Below, one piece after another: positions 1-16,659 of a stretch of 64,000 nucleotides of DNA. The stretch is from Panopea generosa. Taxonomy: Eukaryota > Mollusca > Bivalvia > Adapedonta > Hiatellidae. Every line of letters starts with the position of its first letter. The stretch's first letter is position 1. The DNA is taken from contig CM055909.1 of assembly GCA_029582155.1 (NCBI GenBank), forward strand, positions 20,246,798 to 20,310,797. The letters are read 5' to 3'. Made by a program: the position numbers and the translations under genes. The notes beneath the pieces are model-generated. The model worked only from the letters and a program-made list of their open reading frames with translations, was not told the origin of the DNA and searched no databases.

Positions 1-348
1 ATCATATTTTCCATTATCAATCATAATTTCTATATTTACTGAAGTTGTATAGTTACGATTTGGTGTAGTACTTAAACAGTTGCATTAACACGTGACATTA
101 TCAATTGCACTTTATTGAAATAACTGGATGTTTACAAAATGCATGAAATTAGAAACTTGTCTACGTTTACGCGAAAACCGGGTACAGTCTACGACAAAAT
201 TTACCTCTTGAACTTATAAAAATTGAATGGTCTATTCCAGCAGTTCCTGCACACTGTACCTTCAGCTGTTCATGCTTTCTCACATCCATTAACAGATTGT
301 CGCGATTATCATTAATTATCACACAAAAAATACAGTTCCTACCGTAAG
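1..348. other. Left flank, no recognised feature
   Basis: AT-rich sequence before the satellite. The longest open frame (minus strand, about 64 codons) runs into the array edge and has no recognisable domain. Nothing supports a gene here. Confidence 0.6.
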
Positions 349-1050
349 GCAGACTCAGCACAGAAACTTCTGTTAGTAATGAACTTAACTGCGAACTGAC
401 ACAGACTCGGCACGGAAACTTCTATTAGTAATGAACTTAACTGAGAACCGACACAGACAAGGCACAGAAACTTCTATTAGTTTATAACTTAACTCAGCAC
501 CAACACAGACTCGGCGCAGACACTTCTATTAGTAATGAACTTAACTGAAAAACAGACACAGACTCGGAACGGAAACTTCTATTAGTAATGAACTTATCTG
601 AGAATCAACACAGACTCGGCACTGAGAACCGACACAGACTCGGCACAGAAACTTCTATTAGTTTATAACTTAATGAGCACCGACACAGACACTTCTATTA
701 GTAATGAACTTAACTGAGCACTGACACAGACTCGGCTCAGAAACTTCTATTAGTACTGAACTTAACTCAGCACCGACACAGACTCGGCAGAGAAACTTCT
801 ATTAGTAACGAACTTAACTAAAGCACTGACATAGACTCGGCCCAGAAACTTCTATTAGTAACAAACTTAACTAAAGCACTGACACAGACTCTGCACAAAA
901 AACTCCTATTAGTAACGAACTTAACTAAAGCACCGACACAGACTCGGCACAAAAATATATATTAGTTATGAACTTAACTAAAGCACCAACACAAACTCGG
1001 CACAGAAACTTCTATAAGTAGCACCGTCACAAGACTCGGCACGGAAACAT
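349..1050 (+). repeat. Diverged left edge of the satellite
   Basis: The units here differ consistently from the core: GACTCGGCAC replaces GACGCGGCAC, AACTTCTATTAG replaces AACATATATTAG, and ACTGAGCACC or ACTAAAGCACC replaces ACTGAAGCACC. Unit lengths vary (about 40-54 bp) and small indels are common, so no long open frame survives. The switch to the core type happens near 1020-1060. This is the pattern expected when unequal exchange homogenises the middle of an array and leaves the ends to drift. Confidence 0.85.
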
Positions 1051-1599
1051 ATACTAGTTATGAACTTAACTGAAGCACCGACAGAAGACGCGGCACAGAA
1101 ACATATCTTAGTTATGAACTTAACTGAAGCACCGACAGAAGACGCGGCACAGAAACATATATTAGTTATGAACTTAACTGAAGCACCGACAGAAGACACG
1201 GCACAGAAACATATATTAGTTATGAACTTAACTAAAACACCGACAGAAGACGCAGCACAGAAACATCCATTAGTTATTAGTTATGAACTTAACTAAAGCA
1301 CCGACACAAGTCGCGGCACAGAAACATATATTAGTAATGAACTAAACTGAAGCACCGACAGAAGAGGCAGCACAGAAACATATATTAGTTATGAACTTAA
1401 CTGAAGCACCGACAGAAGACGCGGCACAGAAACATATATTAGTTATTAGTTATGAACTTAATTAAAGCACCGACACAAGACGCGGCACGGAAACATATAT
1501 TAGTTATGAACTTAACTGAAGCACCGACAGAAGACGCGGCACACAAACATATATTAGTAATGAAATTAACTAAACATATATTAGTTATTAGTTATGAAC

Positions 1600-4500
1600 T
1601 TAACTAAAGCACCGACAGAACACGCGGCACAGAAACATATATTAGTTATGAACTTAACTGAAGCACTGACAGAAGACGCGGCACAGAAACATATATTTGT
1701 AATGAACTTAACTGAAGCACCGACAGAAGACGCGGCACAGAAACATATATAAGTGATGAACTTAACTAAAGCACCGACAGAAGACGCGGCACAGAAACAT
1801 ATATTAGTAATGAAATTAACTAAACATATATTAGTTATGAGCTCAACCGAAGCACAGACAGAAGACACGGCACAGAAACATATATTAGTAATGAACTTAA
1901 CTGAAGCACAGACAGAAGACGCGGCACAGAAGCATATATTAGTAATGAACTTAACTGAAGCACCGACAGAAGACGCGGCACGGAAACATATATTAGTAAT
2001 GAACTTAACTGAAGCACCGACAGAAGACGCGGCACAGAAACATATATTAGTTATGAAGTTAACTGAAGCACCGACAGAATACGCGGCACAGAAACATATA
2101 TTAGTTATTAGTTATGAACTTAATTAAAGCACCGACACAAGATGCGGCACAGAAACATATATTAGTTATGAACTTAACTGAAGCACCCACAGAATACGTG
2201 GCACAGACACATATATTAGTAATGAACTTAACTGAAGCACCGACATAAGACGCAGCACAGACACATATATTAGTAATGAACTTAACTGAAGCACCGACAG
2301 AAGACGCGGCACAGAAACATATATTAGTAATAAACTTAACTGAAGCACCGACAGAAGACGCGGCACAGAAACATATATTAGTTATGAACTGAACTGAAAC
2401 ATATATAAGTTATGAACTTAACTGAAGCACCGACACAAGACGCGGCACAGAAACATATATTAGCTACGAACTTAACTGAAGCACCGACAGATGACGCGGC
2501 ACAGAAACATATATTAGTTATGAACCTAACTGAAGCACCGACAGAAGACGCTGCACAGAAACATATATTAGTAATGAACTTAACTGAAGCACCGACAGAA
2601 GACGCGGCACAGAAACATATATTAGTTATGAACTTAACTGAAGCACCAACAGAAGACGCGGCACAGAAACATATATTAGTTATTAGTTATGAACTTAACT
2701 AAAACACCGACAGAAGACGCGACACAGAAACATATATTAGTCATGAACTTAACTGAAGCACCGACAGAAGACGCGGCACAGAAACATATATTAGTTATGA
2801 ACTTAACTGAAGCACCGACAGAAGACGCGGCACAGAAGCATATATTAGTAATGAACTTAACTGAAGCACCGACAGAAGACGCGGCACGGAAACATATATT
2901 AGTAATGAACTTAACTGAAGCACCGACAGAAGACGCGGCACAGAAACATATATTAGTTATGAAGTTAACTGAAGCACCGACAGAATACGCGGCACAGAAA
3001 CATATATTAGTTATTAGTTATGAACTTAATTAAAGCACCGACACAAGATGCGGCACAGAAACATATATTAGTTATGAACTTAACTGAAGCACCCACAGAA
3101 TACGTGGCACAGACACATATATTAGTAATGAACTTAACTGAAGCACCGACATAAGACGCGGCACAGACACATATATTAGTAATGAACTTAACTGAAGCAC
3201 CGACAGAAGACGCGGCACAGAAACATATATTAGTAATAAACTTAACTGAAGCACCGACAGAAGACGCGGCACAGAAACATATATTAGTTATGAACTTAAC
3301 TGAAACATATATAAGTTATGAACTTAACTGAAGCACCGACACAAGACGCGGCACAGAAACATATATTAGCTACGAACTTAACTGAAGCACCGACAGATGA
3401 CGCGGCACAGAAACATATATTAGTTATGAACCTAACTGAAGCACCGACAGAAGACGCTGCACAGAAACATATATTAGTAATGAACTTAACTGAAGCACCG
3501 ACAGAAGACGCGGCACAGAAACATATATTAGTTATGAACTTAACTGAAGCACCAACAGAAGACGCGGCACAGAAACATATATTAGTTATTAATTATGAAC
3601 TTAACTAAAACACCGACAGAAGACGCGACACAGAAACATATATTAGTCATGAACTTAACTGAAGCACCGACAGAAGACGCGGCACAGAAACATATATTAG
3701 TTATGAACTTAACTGAAGCACCGACAGAAGACGCGGCACAGAAACATATATTAGTCATGAACTTAACTGAAGCACCGACAGAAGACGAGGCACAGAAACA
3801 TATATTAGTTATGAACTTAACTGAAGCACCGACAGAAGAAGCGGCACAGAAACATATATTAGTAATGAACTTAACTGAAGCACCGACAGATGACGCGGCA
3901 CAGAAACATATATTAGTTATGAACCTAACTGAAGCACCGACAGAAGACGCGGCACAGAAATATATATAAGTTATGAACCTAACTGAAGCACCAATAGAAG
4001 ACGCGGCACAGAAACATATTAGTAATGAACCTAACTGAAGCACCGACAGAAGACGCGGCACAGAAACATATATTAGAAATGAAATTAACTGAAGCACCGA
4101 CAGAAGACGCGGCACAGAAACATATATTAGTTATGAACTTAACTGAAGCACCGACAGAAGACGCGGCACAGAAACATATATTAGTAATGAAATTAACTAA
4201 ACATTTATTAGTTATGAACTTAACTGAAGCACCGACAGAAGGCGCGGCACAGAAACATATATTAGTAATGAACTTAACTGAAGCACCGACAGAAGACGCG
4301 GCACAGAAACATATATTAGTAATGAACTTAACTGAAGCACCGACAGAAGACGCGGCACAGAAACATATATTAGTAATGAACTTAACTGAAGCACCGACAG
4401 AAGACGCGGCACAGAAACATATATTAGTTATGAACTTAACTGAAGCACCGACAGAAGACGTGGCACAGAAACATATATTAGTTATTAGTTATGAACTTAA

Positions 4501-7500
4501 TTAAAGCACAGACACAAGATATGGCACGGAAACATATATTAGTTATGAACTTAACTGAAGCACCGACAGAAGACGCGGCATAGAAACATATATTAGTAAT
4601 GAACTTAACTGAAGCACCGACATAAGACGCGGCACAGACACATATATTAGTAATTAACTTAACTGAAGCACCGACAGAAGACGCGGCACAGAAACATATA
4701 TTAGTAATGAACTTAAATGAAGCACCGACAGAAGACGCGGCACAGAAACATATATTAGTAATGAACTTAACTGTAGCACCGACAGAAGATGCGGCACAGA
4801 AAAATATATTAGTAATGAACTTAACTGAAGCACCGACAGAAGACGCGGCACAGAAACATATATTAGTAATGAACTTAACTGTAGCACCGACAGAAGACGC
4901 GGCACAGAAAAATATATTAGTAATGAACTTAACTGAAGCACCGACAGAAGACGCGGCACAGAAATGAACTTAACTGAAGCACCGACAGAAGACGCGGCAC
5001 AGAAACATATATTAGTAATGAACTTAACTGAAGCACCGACAGAAGACACGGCACATAAACATATATTAGTTATGAACTTAACTGAAGCACCGACAGAAGA
5101 CGCGGCACAGAAACATATATTAGTAATGAACTTAACTAAACATATATTAGTAATGAACTTAACTGAAGCACCGACAGAAGACGCGGCACAGAAACATATA
5201 ATAGTAATAAACTTAACTGAAGCACCGACAGAAGACGCGGCACAGAAACATATATTAGTTATGAACTTAACTGAAACATATATCAGTTAAGAACTTAACT
5301 GAAGCACCGACACAAGACGTGGCACAGAAACATATATTAGCTATGAACTTAACTGAAGCACCGACAGATGACGCGGCACAGAAACATATATTAGTTATGA
5401 ACCTAACTGAAGCACCGACAGAAGACGCGGCACAGAAACATATATTAGTAATGAACTTAACTGAAGCACCGACAGAAGACGCAGCACAGAAACATATATT
5501 AGTTATGAACTTCACTGAAGCACCGACAGAAGACGCGGCACAGAAACATATATTAATTATTAGTTATGAACTTAACTAAAGCACTGACAGAAGACGAGAC
5601 ACAGAAACATATATTCGTAATGAACTTAACTAAACATATATTAGTTATGAACTTAACTGAAGCACCGACAGAAGACGCGGCACAGAAACATATATTAGTA
5701 ATGAACTTAACTAAACATATATTAGTAATGAACTTAACTGAAGCACCGACAGAAGACGCGGCACAGAAACATATAATAGTAATAAACTTAACTGAAGCAC
5801 CGACAGAAGACGCGGCACAGAAACATATATTAGTTATGAACTTAACTGAAACATATATAAGTTATGAACTTAACTGAAGCACCGACACAAGACGCGGCAC
5901 AGAAACATATATTAGCTACGAACTTAACTGAAGAACCGACAGATGACGCGGCACAGAAACATATATTAGTTATGAACCTAACTGAAGCACCGACAGAAGA
6001 CGCTGCACAGAAAAATATATAAGTTATGAACTTAACTGAAGCACCGACAGAAGACGCGACACAGAAACATATATTAGTAATGAAATTAACTAAACATATA
6101 TTAGTTATGAACTAAACTGAAGCACCGACAGAAGACGGGGCACAGAAACATATATTTGTAATGAACTTAACTGAAGCACTGGCAGAAGACGCGGCACAGA
6201 AACATATATAAGTAATGAACTTAACTAAATATATATTAGTTATGAACTAAACAAAAGCACCGACAGAAGACGCGGCACAGAAACATATATTAGTAATGAA
6301 CTTAACTAAACATATATTAGTTATGAACATAACTGAAGCGACGACAGAAGACGCGGCACAGAAACATATATTTGTAATGAACTTAACTGAAGCACCGACA
6401 GAAGACGCGGCACGGAAACATATATAAGTTATGAACTTAACTGAAGCACCGACAGAAGAGGCGGCACGGAAACATATATTAGTAATGAACCTAACTGAAG
6501 CACCGACAGATGACGCGGCACAGAAACATATATTAGAAATGAAATTAACTGAAGCACCGACAGAAGACGCGGCACAGAAACATATATTAGTTATGAACTT
6601 AACTGAAGCACCGACAGAAGACGCGGCACAGAAACATATATTAGTAATGAAATTAACTAAACATTTATTAGTTATGAACTTAACTGAAACACCGACAGAA
6701 GGCGCGGCACAGAAACATATATTAGTAATGAACTTGACTGAAGCACCGACAGAAGACGCGGCACAGAAACATATATTAGTAATGAACTTAACTGAAGCAC
6801 CGAGAGAAGACGCGGCACAGAAACATATATTAGTTATGAACTTAACTGAAGCACCGACAGAAGACGTGGCACAGAAACATATATTAGTTATTAGTTATGA
6901 ACTTAATTAAAGCACAGACACAAGATGTGGCAGGGAAACATATATTTGTTATGAACTTAACTGAAGCACCGACAGAAGACGCGGCATAGAAACATATATA
7001 AGTAATGAACTTAACTGAAGCACCGACATAAGACGCGGCAAAGACACATTTATTAGTAATTAACTTAACAGAAGCACCGACAGAAGACGTGGCACAGAAA
7101 CATATATTAGTAATGAACTTAAATGAAGCACCGACAGAAGACGCGGCACAGAAACATATATTAGTAATGAACTTAACTGTAGCACCGACAGAAGACACGG
7201 CACAGAAAAATATATTAGTAATGAACTTAACTGAAGCACCGACAGAAGACGCGGCACAGAAACATATATTAGTAATGAACTTAACTGTAGCACCGACAGA
7301 AGAGGCGGCACAGAAAAATATATTAGTAATGAACTTAACTGAAGCACCGACAGAAGACGCGGCACAGAAACATATATTAGTAATGAACTTAACTGTAGCA
7401 CCGACAGAAGACGCGGCACAGAAAAATATATTAGTAATGAACTTAACTGAAGCACCGACAGAAGACGCGGCACAAAAACATATATTAGTTATGAACTTAA

Positions 7501-8850
7501 CTGAAGCACCGACAGAAGACGCGGCACAGAAACATATATTAGTAATGAATTGAACTGAAGAACCGACAGAAGACACGGCACATAAACATATATTAGTTAT
7601 GAACTTAACTGAAGCACCGACAGAAGACGCGGCACAGAAACATATATTAGTAATGAACTTAACTAAACATATATTAGTAATGAACTTAACTGAAGCACCG
7701 ACAGAAGACGTGGCACAGAAACATATAATAGTAATAAACTTAACTGAAGCACCGACAGAAGACGCGGCACAGAAACATATATTAGTTATGAACTTAACTG
7801 AAACATATATCAGTTATGAACTTAACTGAAGCACCGACACAAGACGTGGCACAGAAACATATATTAGCTATGAACTTAACTGAAGCACCGACAGATGACG
7901 CGGCACAGAAACATATATTAGTTATGAACTTAACTGAAGCACCGACAGAAGACGCGGCACAGAAAAATATATTAGTAATGAACTTAACTGAAGCACCGAC
8001 AGAAGATGCGGCACAGAAAAATATATTAGTAATGAACTTAACTGAAGCACCGACAGAAGACGCGGCACAAAAACATATATTAGTTATGATCTTAACTGAA
8101 GCACCGACAGAAGACGCGGCACAGAAACATATATTAGTAATGAACTTAACTGAAGCACCGACAGAAGACACGGCACATACACATATATTAGTTATGAACT
8201 TAACTGAAGCACCGACAGAAGACGCGGCACAGAAACATATATTAGTAATGAACTTAACTAAACATATATTAGTAATGAACTTAACTGAAGCACCGACAGA
8301 AGACGTGGCACAGAAACATATAATAGTAATAAACTTAGCTGAAGCACCGACAGAAGACGCGGCACAGAAACATATATTAGTTATGAACTTAACTGAAACA
8401 TATATCAGTTATAAACTTAACTGAAGCACCGACACAAGACGTGGCACAGAAACATATATTAGCTATGAACTTAACTGAAGCACCGACAGATGACGCGGCA
8501 CAGAAACATATATTAGTTATGAACTTAACTGAAGCACCGACAGAAGACGCGGCACAGAAACATATATTAGTAATGAACTTAACTGAAGCACCGACACAAG
8601 ACGCGGCACAGAAACATAAATTAGTAATGAACTTAACTGAAGCACTGAGAGAAGACGCGGCACGGAAACATATATTAGTTATGAACTTAACTGAAGCACC
8701 GACAAAAGACGCGGCATAGAAACATATATTAGTAATGAACTTAACTGAAGCACAGACATAAGACGCGGCACAGAAACATATATTTGTAATGAACTTAACT
8801 GAAGCACCGACAGAAGACGCGGCACAGAAACATATATAAGTGATGAACTT
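1600..8850 (+). repeat. Higher-order satellite block, copy A (about 7.2 kb)
   Basis: This block matches 8850 to about 15050 unit by unit. Offsets between matching marks change stepwise: 7249 bp (1753 to 9002, 2412 to 9661), then 7141 bp (3582 to 10723, 4707 to 11848), then 6843 bp (6431 to 13274, 7816 to 14659). The steps correspond to loss of 108 bp (two units) and of 298 bp in copy B. The two copies differ by only scattered substitutions. I compared them through variant order and frame boundaries, not by a full alignment. Confidence 0.8.
1880..3700 (+). repeat. 906-bp tandem duplication within the satellite
   Basis: The interval from about 1880 to 2785 is repeated directly after itself at an offset of 906 bp. 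Diagnostic marks repeat at that offset: the CAGAAGCAT unit at 1926 and 2832, the VISYELN insertion ending at 2127 and 3033, and the same variant stops on the minus strand at 2166 and 3072. The same pair is present again in the downstream large copy (9415 and 10321), so this duplication came before the large one. Confidence 0.8.
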
Positions 8851-11800
8851 AACTAAAGCACCGACAGAACACGCGGCACAGAAACATATATTAGTTATGA
8901 ACTTAACTGAAGCACCGACAGAAGACGCGGCACAGAAACATATATTTGTAATGAACTTAACTGAAGCACCGACAGAAGACGCGGCACAGAAACATATATA
9001 AGTGATGAACTTAACTAAAACACCGACAGAAGACGCGGCACAGAAACATATATTAGTAATGAAATTAACTAAACATATATTAGTTATGAGCTCAACCGAA
9101 GCACAGACAGAAGACACGGCACAAAAACATATATTAGTAATGAACTTAACTGAAGCACAGACAGAAGACGCGGCACAGAAGCATATATTAGTAATGAACT
9201 TAACTGAAGCACCGACAGAAGACGCGGCACGGAAACATATATTAGTAATGAACTTAACTGAAGCACCGACAGAAGACGCGGCACAGAAACATATATTAGT
9301 TATGAAGTTAACTGAAGCACCGACAGAATACGCGGCACAGAAACATATATTAGTTATTAGTTATGAACTTAATTAAAGCACCGACACAAGATGCGGCACA
9401 GAAACATATATTAGTTATGAACTTAACTGAAGCACCCACAGAATACGTGGCACAGACACATATATTAGTAATGAACTTAACTGAAGCACCGACATAAGAC
9501 GCGGCACAGACACATATATTAGTAATGAACTTAACTGAAGCACCGACAGAAGACGCGGCACAGAAACATATATTAGTAATAAACTTAACTGAAGCACCGA
9601 CAGAAGACGCGGCACAGAAACATATATTAGTTATGAACTTAACTGAAACATATATAAGTTATGAACTTAACTGAAGCACCGACACAAGACGCGGCACAGA
9701 AACATATATTAGCTACGAACTTAACTGAAGCACCGACAGATGACGCGGCACAGAAACATATATTAGTTATGAACCTAACTGAAGCACCGACAGAAGACGC
9801 TGCACAGAAACATATATTAGTAATGAACTTAACTGAAGCACCGACAGAAGACGCGGCACAGAAACATATATTAGTTATGAACTTAACTGAAGCACCAACA
9901 GAAGACGCGGCACAGAAACATATATTAGTTATTAGTTATGAACTTAACTAAAACACCGACAGAAGATGCGACACAGAAACATATATTAGTCATGAACTTA
10001 ACTGAAGCACCGACAGAAGACGCGGCACAGAAACATATATTAGTTATGAACTTAACTGAAGCACCGACAGAAGACGCGGCACAGAAGCATATATTAGTAA
10101 TGAACTTAACTGAAGCACCGACAGAAGACGCGGCACGGAAACATATATTAGTAATGAACTTAACTGAAGCACCGACAGAAGACGCGGCACAGAAACATAT
10201 ATTAGTTATGAAGTTAACTGAAGCACCGACAGAATACGCGGCACAGAAACATATATTAGTTATTAGTTATGAACTTAATTAAAGCACCGACACAAGATGC
10301 GGCACAGAAACATATATTAGTTATGAACTTAACTGAAGCACCCACAGAATACGTGGCACAGCCACATATATTAGTAATGAACTTAACTGAAGCACCGACA
10401 TAAGACGCGGCACAGACACATATATTAGTAATGAACTTAACTGAAGCACCGACAGAAGACGCGGCACAGAAACATATATTAGTAATAAACTTAACTGAAG
10501 CACCGACAGAAGACGCGGCACAGAAACATATATTAGTTATGAACTTAACTGAAACATATATAAATTATGAACTTAACTGAAGCACCGACACAAGACGCGG
10601 CACAGAAACATATATTAGCTACGAACTTAACTGAAGCACCGACAGAAGACGCGGCACAGAAACATATATTAGTTATGAACTTAACTGAAGCACCAACAGA
10701 AGACGCGGCACAGAAACATATATTAGTTATTAATTATGAACTTAACTAAAACACCGACAGAAGACGCGACACAGAAACATATATTAGTCATGAACTTAAC
10801 TGAAGCACCGACAGAAGACGCGGCACAGAAACATATATTAGTCATGAACTTAACTGAAGCACCGACAGAAGACGCGGCACAGAAACATATATTAGTCATG
10901 AACTTAACTGAAGCACCGACAGAAGACGAGGCACAGAAACATATATTAGTTATGAACTTAACTGAAGCACCGACAGAAGAAGCGGCACAGAAACATATAT
11001 TAGTAATGAACTTAACTGAAGCACCGACAGATGACGCGGCACAGAAACATATATTAGTTATGAACCTAACTGAAGCACCGACAGAAGACGCGGCACAGAA
11101 ATATATATAAGTTATGAACCTAACTGAAGCACCAATAGAAGATGCGGCACAGAAACATATTAGTAATGAACCTAACTGAAGCACCGACAGAAGACGCGGC
11201 ACAGAAACATATATTAGAAATGAAATTAACTGAAGCACCGACAGAAGACGCGGCACAGAAACATATATTAGTTATGAACTTAACTGAAGCACCGACAGAA
11301 GACGCGGCACAGAAACATATATTAGTAATGAAATTAACTAAACATTTATTAGTTATGAACTTAACTGAAGCACCGACAGAAGGCGCGGCACAGAAACATA
11401 TATTAGTAATGAACTTAACTGAAGCACCGACAGAAGACGCGGCACAGAAACATATATTAGTAATGAACTTAACTGAAGCACCGACAGAAGACGCGGCACA
11501 GAAACATATATTAGTAATGAACTTAACTGAAGCACCGACAGAAGACGCGGCACAGAAACATATATTAGTTATGAACTTAACTGAAGCACCGACAGAAGAC
11601 GTGGCACAGAAACATATATTAGTTATTAGTTATGAACTTAATTAAAGCACAGACACAAGATATGGCACGGAAACATATATTAGTTATGAACTTAACTGAA
11701 GCACCGACAGAAGACGCGGCATAGAAACATATATTAGTAATGAACTTAACTGAAGCACCGACATAAGACGCGGCACAGACACATATATTAGTAATTAACT

Positions 11801-14800
11801 TAACTGAAGCACCGACAGAAGACGCGGCACAGAAACATATATTAGTAATGAACTTAAATGAAGCACCGACAGAAGACGCGGCACAGAAACATATATTAGT
11901 AATGAACTTAACTGTAGCACCGACAGAAGATGCGGCACAGAAAAATATATTAGTAATGAACTTAACTGAAGCACCGACAGAAGACGCGGCACAGAAACAT
12001 ATATTAGTAATGAACTTAACTGTAGCACCGACAGAAGACGCGGCACAGAAAAATATATTAGTAATGAACTTAACTGAAGCACCGACAGAAGACGCGGCAC
12101 AGAAATGAACTTAACTGAAGCACCGACAGAAGACGCGGCACAGAAACATATATTAGTAATGAACTTAACTGAAGCACCGACAGAAGACACGGCACATAAA
12201 CATATATTAGTTATGAACTTAACTGAAGCACCGACAGAAGACGCGGCACAGAAACATATATTAGTAATGAACTTAACTAAACATATATTAGTAATGAACT
12301 TAACTGAAGCACCGACAGAAGACGCAGCACAGAAACATATATTAGTTATGAACTTCACTGAAGCACCGACAGAAGACGCGGCACAGAAACATATATTAAT
12401 TATTAGTTATGAACTTAACTAAAGCACTGACAGAAGACGAGACACAGAAACATATATTCGTAATGAACTTAACTAAACATATATTAGTTATGAACTTAAC
12501 TGAAGCACCGACAGAAGACGCGGCACAGAAACATATATTAGTAATGAACTTAACTAAACATATATTAGTAATGAACTTAACTGAAGCACCGACAGAAGAC
12601 GCGGCACAGAAACATATAATAGTAATAAACTTAACTGAAGCACCGACAGAAGACGCGGCACAGAAACATATATTAGTTATGAACTTAACTGAAACATATA
12701 TAAGTTATGAACTTAACTGAAGCACCGACACAAGACGCGGCACAGAAACATATATTAGCTACGAACTTAACTGAAGAACCGACAGATGACGCGGCACAGA
12801 AACATATATTAGTTATGAACCTAACTGAAGCACCGACAGAAAACGCTGCACAGAAAAATATATAAGTTATGAACTTAACTGAAGCACCGACAGAAGACGC
12901 GACACAGAAACATATATTAGTAATGAAATTAACTAAACATATATTAGTTATGAACTAAACTGAAGCACCGACAGAAGACGGGGCACAGAAACATATATTT
13001 GTAATGAACTTAACTGAAGCACCGGCAGAAGACGCGGCACAGAAACATATATAAGTAATGAACTTAACTAAATATATATTAGTTATGAACTAAACAAAAG
13101 CACCGACAGAAGACGCGGCACAGAAACATATATTAGTAATGAACTTAACTAAACATATATTAGTTATGAACATAACTGAAGCGACGACAGAAGACGCGGC
13201 ACAGAAACATATATTTGTAATGAACTTAACTGAAGCACCGACAGAAGACGCGGCACGGAAACATATATAAGTTATGAACTTAACTGAAGCACCGACAGAA
13301 GAGGCGGCACGGAAACATATATTAGTAATGAACCTAACTGAAGCACCGACAGATGACGCGGCACAGAAACATATATTAGAAATGAAATTAACTGAAGCAC
13401 CGACAGAAGACGCGGCACAGAAACATATATTAGTTATGAACTTAACTGAAGCACCGACAGAAGACGCGGCACAGAAACATATATTAGTAATGAAATTAAC
13501 TAAACATTTATTAGTTATGAACTTAACTGAAACACCGACAGAAGGCGCGGCACAGAAACATATATTAGTAATGAACTTGACTGAAGCACCGACAGAAGAC
13601 GCGGCACAGAAACATATATTAGTAATGAACTTAACTGAAGCACCGAGAGAAGACGCGGCACAGAAACATATATTAGTTATGAACTTAACTGAAGCACCGA
13701 CAGAAGACGTGGCACAGAAACATATATTAGTTATTAGTTATGAACTTAATTAAAGCACAGACACAAGATGTGGCAGGGAAACATATATTTGTTATGAACT
13801 TAACTGAAGCACCGACAGAAGACGCGGCATAGAAACATATATAAGTAATGAACTTAACTGAAGCACCGACATAAGACGCGGCAAAGACACATTTATTAGT
13901 AATTAACTTAACTGAAGCACCGACAGAAGACGTGGCACAGAAACATATATTAGTAACGAACTTAAATGAAGCACCGACAGAAGACGCGGCACAGAAACAT
14001 ATATTAGTAATGAACTTAACTGTAGCACCGACAGAAGACACGGCACAGAAAAATATATTAGTAATGAACTTAACTGAAGCACCGACAGAAGACGCGGCAC
14101 AGAAACATATATTAGTAATGAACTTAACTGTAGCACCGACAGAAGAGGCGGCACAGAAAAATATATTAGTAATGAACTTAACTGAAGCACCGACAGAAGA
14201 CGCGGCACAGAAACATATATTAGTAATGAACTTAACTGTAGCACCGACAGAAGACGCGGCACAGAAAAATATATTAGTAATGAACTTAACTGAAGCACCG
14301 ACAGAAGACGCGGCACAAAAACATATATTAGTTATGAACTTAACTGAAGCACCGACAGAAGACGCGGCACAGAAACATATATTAGTAATGAATTGAACTG
14401 AAGAACCGACAGAAGACACGGCACATAAACATATATTAGTTATGAACTTAACTGAAGCACCGACAGAAGACGCGGCACAGAAACATATATTAGTAATGAA
14501 CTTAACTAAACATATATTAGTAATGAACTTAACTGAAGCACCGACAGAAGACGTGGCACAGAAACATATAATAGTAATAAACTTAACTGAAGCACCGACA
14601 GAAGACGCGGCACAGAAACATATATTAGTTATGAACTTAACTGAAACATATATCAGTTATGAACTTAACTGAAGCACCGACACAAGACGTGGCACAGAAA
14701 CATATATTAGCTATGAACTTAACTGAAGCACCGACAGATGACGCGGCACAGAAACATATATTAGTTATGAACTTAACTGAAGCACCGACAGAAGACGCGG

Positions 14801-15350
14801 CACAGAAAAATATATTAGTAATGAACTTAACTGAAGCACCGACAGAAGATGCGGCACAGAAAAATATATTAGTAATGAACTTAACTGAAGCACCGACAGA
14901 AGACGCGGCACAAAAACATATATTAGTTATGATCTTAACTGAAGCACCGACAGAAGACGCGGCACAGAAACATATATTAGTAATGAACTTAACTGAAGCA
15001 CCGACAGAAGACACGGCACATACACATATATTAGTTATGAACTTAACTAAAGCACTGACAGAAGACGAGACACAGAAACATATATTCGTAATGAACTTAA
15101 CTAAACATATATTAGTTATGAACTTAACTGAAGCACCGACAGAAGACGCGGCACAGAAACATATATTAGTAATGAACTTAACTAAACATATATTAGTAAT
15201 GAACTTAACTGAAGCACCGACAGAAGACGCGGCACAGAAACATATAATAGTAATAAACTTAACTGAAGCACCGACAGAAGACGCGGCACAGAAACATATA
15301 GTAGTTATGAACTTAACTGAAACATATATAAGTTATGAACTTAACTGAAG
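8850..15350 (+). repeat. Higher-order satellite block, copy B
   Basis: Downstream partner of the block starting near 1600. It carries the same 906-bp pair (9415 and 10321), lacks two units within the second member of that pair, and lacks about 298 bp near 12300. Near 15040 it switches to the unit series otherwise found at 5578-5880 and 12421-12720, so its right end is a recombinant junction. Confidence 0.75.
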
Positions 15351-16659
15351 CACCGACACAAGACGCGGCACAGAAACATATATTAGCTACGAACTTAACT
15401 GAAGAACCGACAGATGACGCGGCACAGAAACATATATTAGTTATGAACCTAACTGAAGCACCGACAGAAGACGCTGCACAGAAACATATATAAGTTATGA
15501 ACTTAACTGAAGCACCGACAGAAGACGCGACACAGAAACATATATTAGTAATGAACTTAACTGAAGCACTGACAGAAGACGCGGCACAGAAACATAAATT
15601 AGTAATGAACTTAACTGAAGCACTTAGAGAAGACGCGGCACGGAAACATATATTAGTTATGAACTTAACTGAAGCACCGACAAAAGACGCGGCATAGAAA
15701 CATATATTAGTAATGAACTTAACTGAAGCACAGACATAAGACGCGGCACAGACAAATATATTAGTAATTAACTTAACTGAAGCACCGACAGAAGACGCGG
15801 CACAGAAACATATATTAGTTATGAACTTAACTGAAACATATATCAGTTATGAACTTAACTGAAGCACCGATACAAGACGTGGCACAGAAACATATATTAG
15901 CTATGAACTTAACTGAAGCACCGACAGATGACGCGGCACAGAAACATATATTAGTTATGAACCTAACTGAAGCACCGACAGAAGACGCGGCACAGAAACA
16001 TATATTAGTAATGAACCTAACTGAAGCACCCACAGAAGACGCGGCACAGAAACATAAATTAGTAATGAACTTAACTGAAGCACTGAGAGAAGACGCGGCA
16101 CGGAAACATATATTAGTTATGAACTTAACTGAAGCACCGACAAAAGACGCGGCATAGAAACATATATTAGTAATGAACTTAACTGAAGCACAGACATAAG
16201 ACGCAGCACAGACAAATATATTAGTAATTAACTTAACTGAAGCACCGACAGAAGACGCAGCACAGAAACATATATTAGTAATGAACTTCAATGAAGCACC
16301 GACAGAAGACGCGGCACAGAAACATATATTAGTAATGAACTTAACTGTAGCACCGACAGAAGACGCGGCACAGAAAAATATATTAGTAATGAACTTAACT
16401 GAAGCACCGACAGAAGACGCGGCACAAAAACATATATTAGTTATGAACTTAACTGAAGCACCGACAGAAGACGCGGCACAGAAACATATATTAGTAATGA
16501 ATTGAACTGAAGAACCGACAGAAGACACGGCACATAAACATATATTAGTTATGAACTTAACTGAAGCACCGACAGAAGACGCGGCACAGAAACATATATT
16601 AGTAATGAACTTAACTAAACATATATTAGTAATGAACTTAACTGAAGCACCGACAGAAG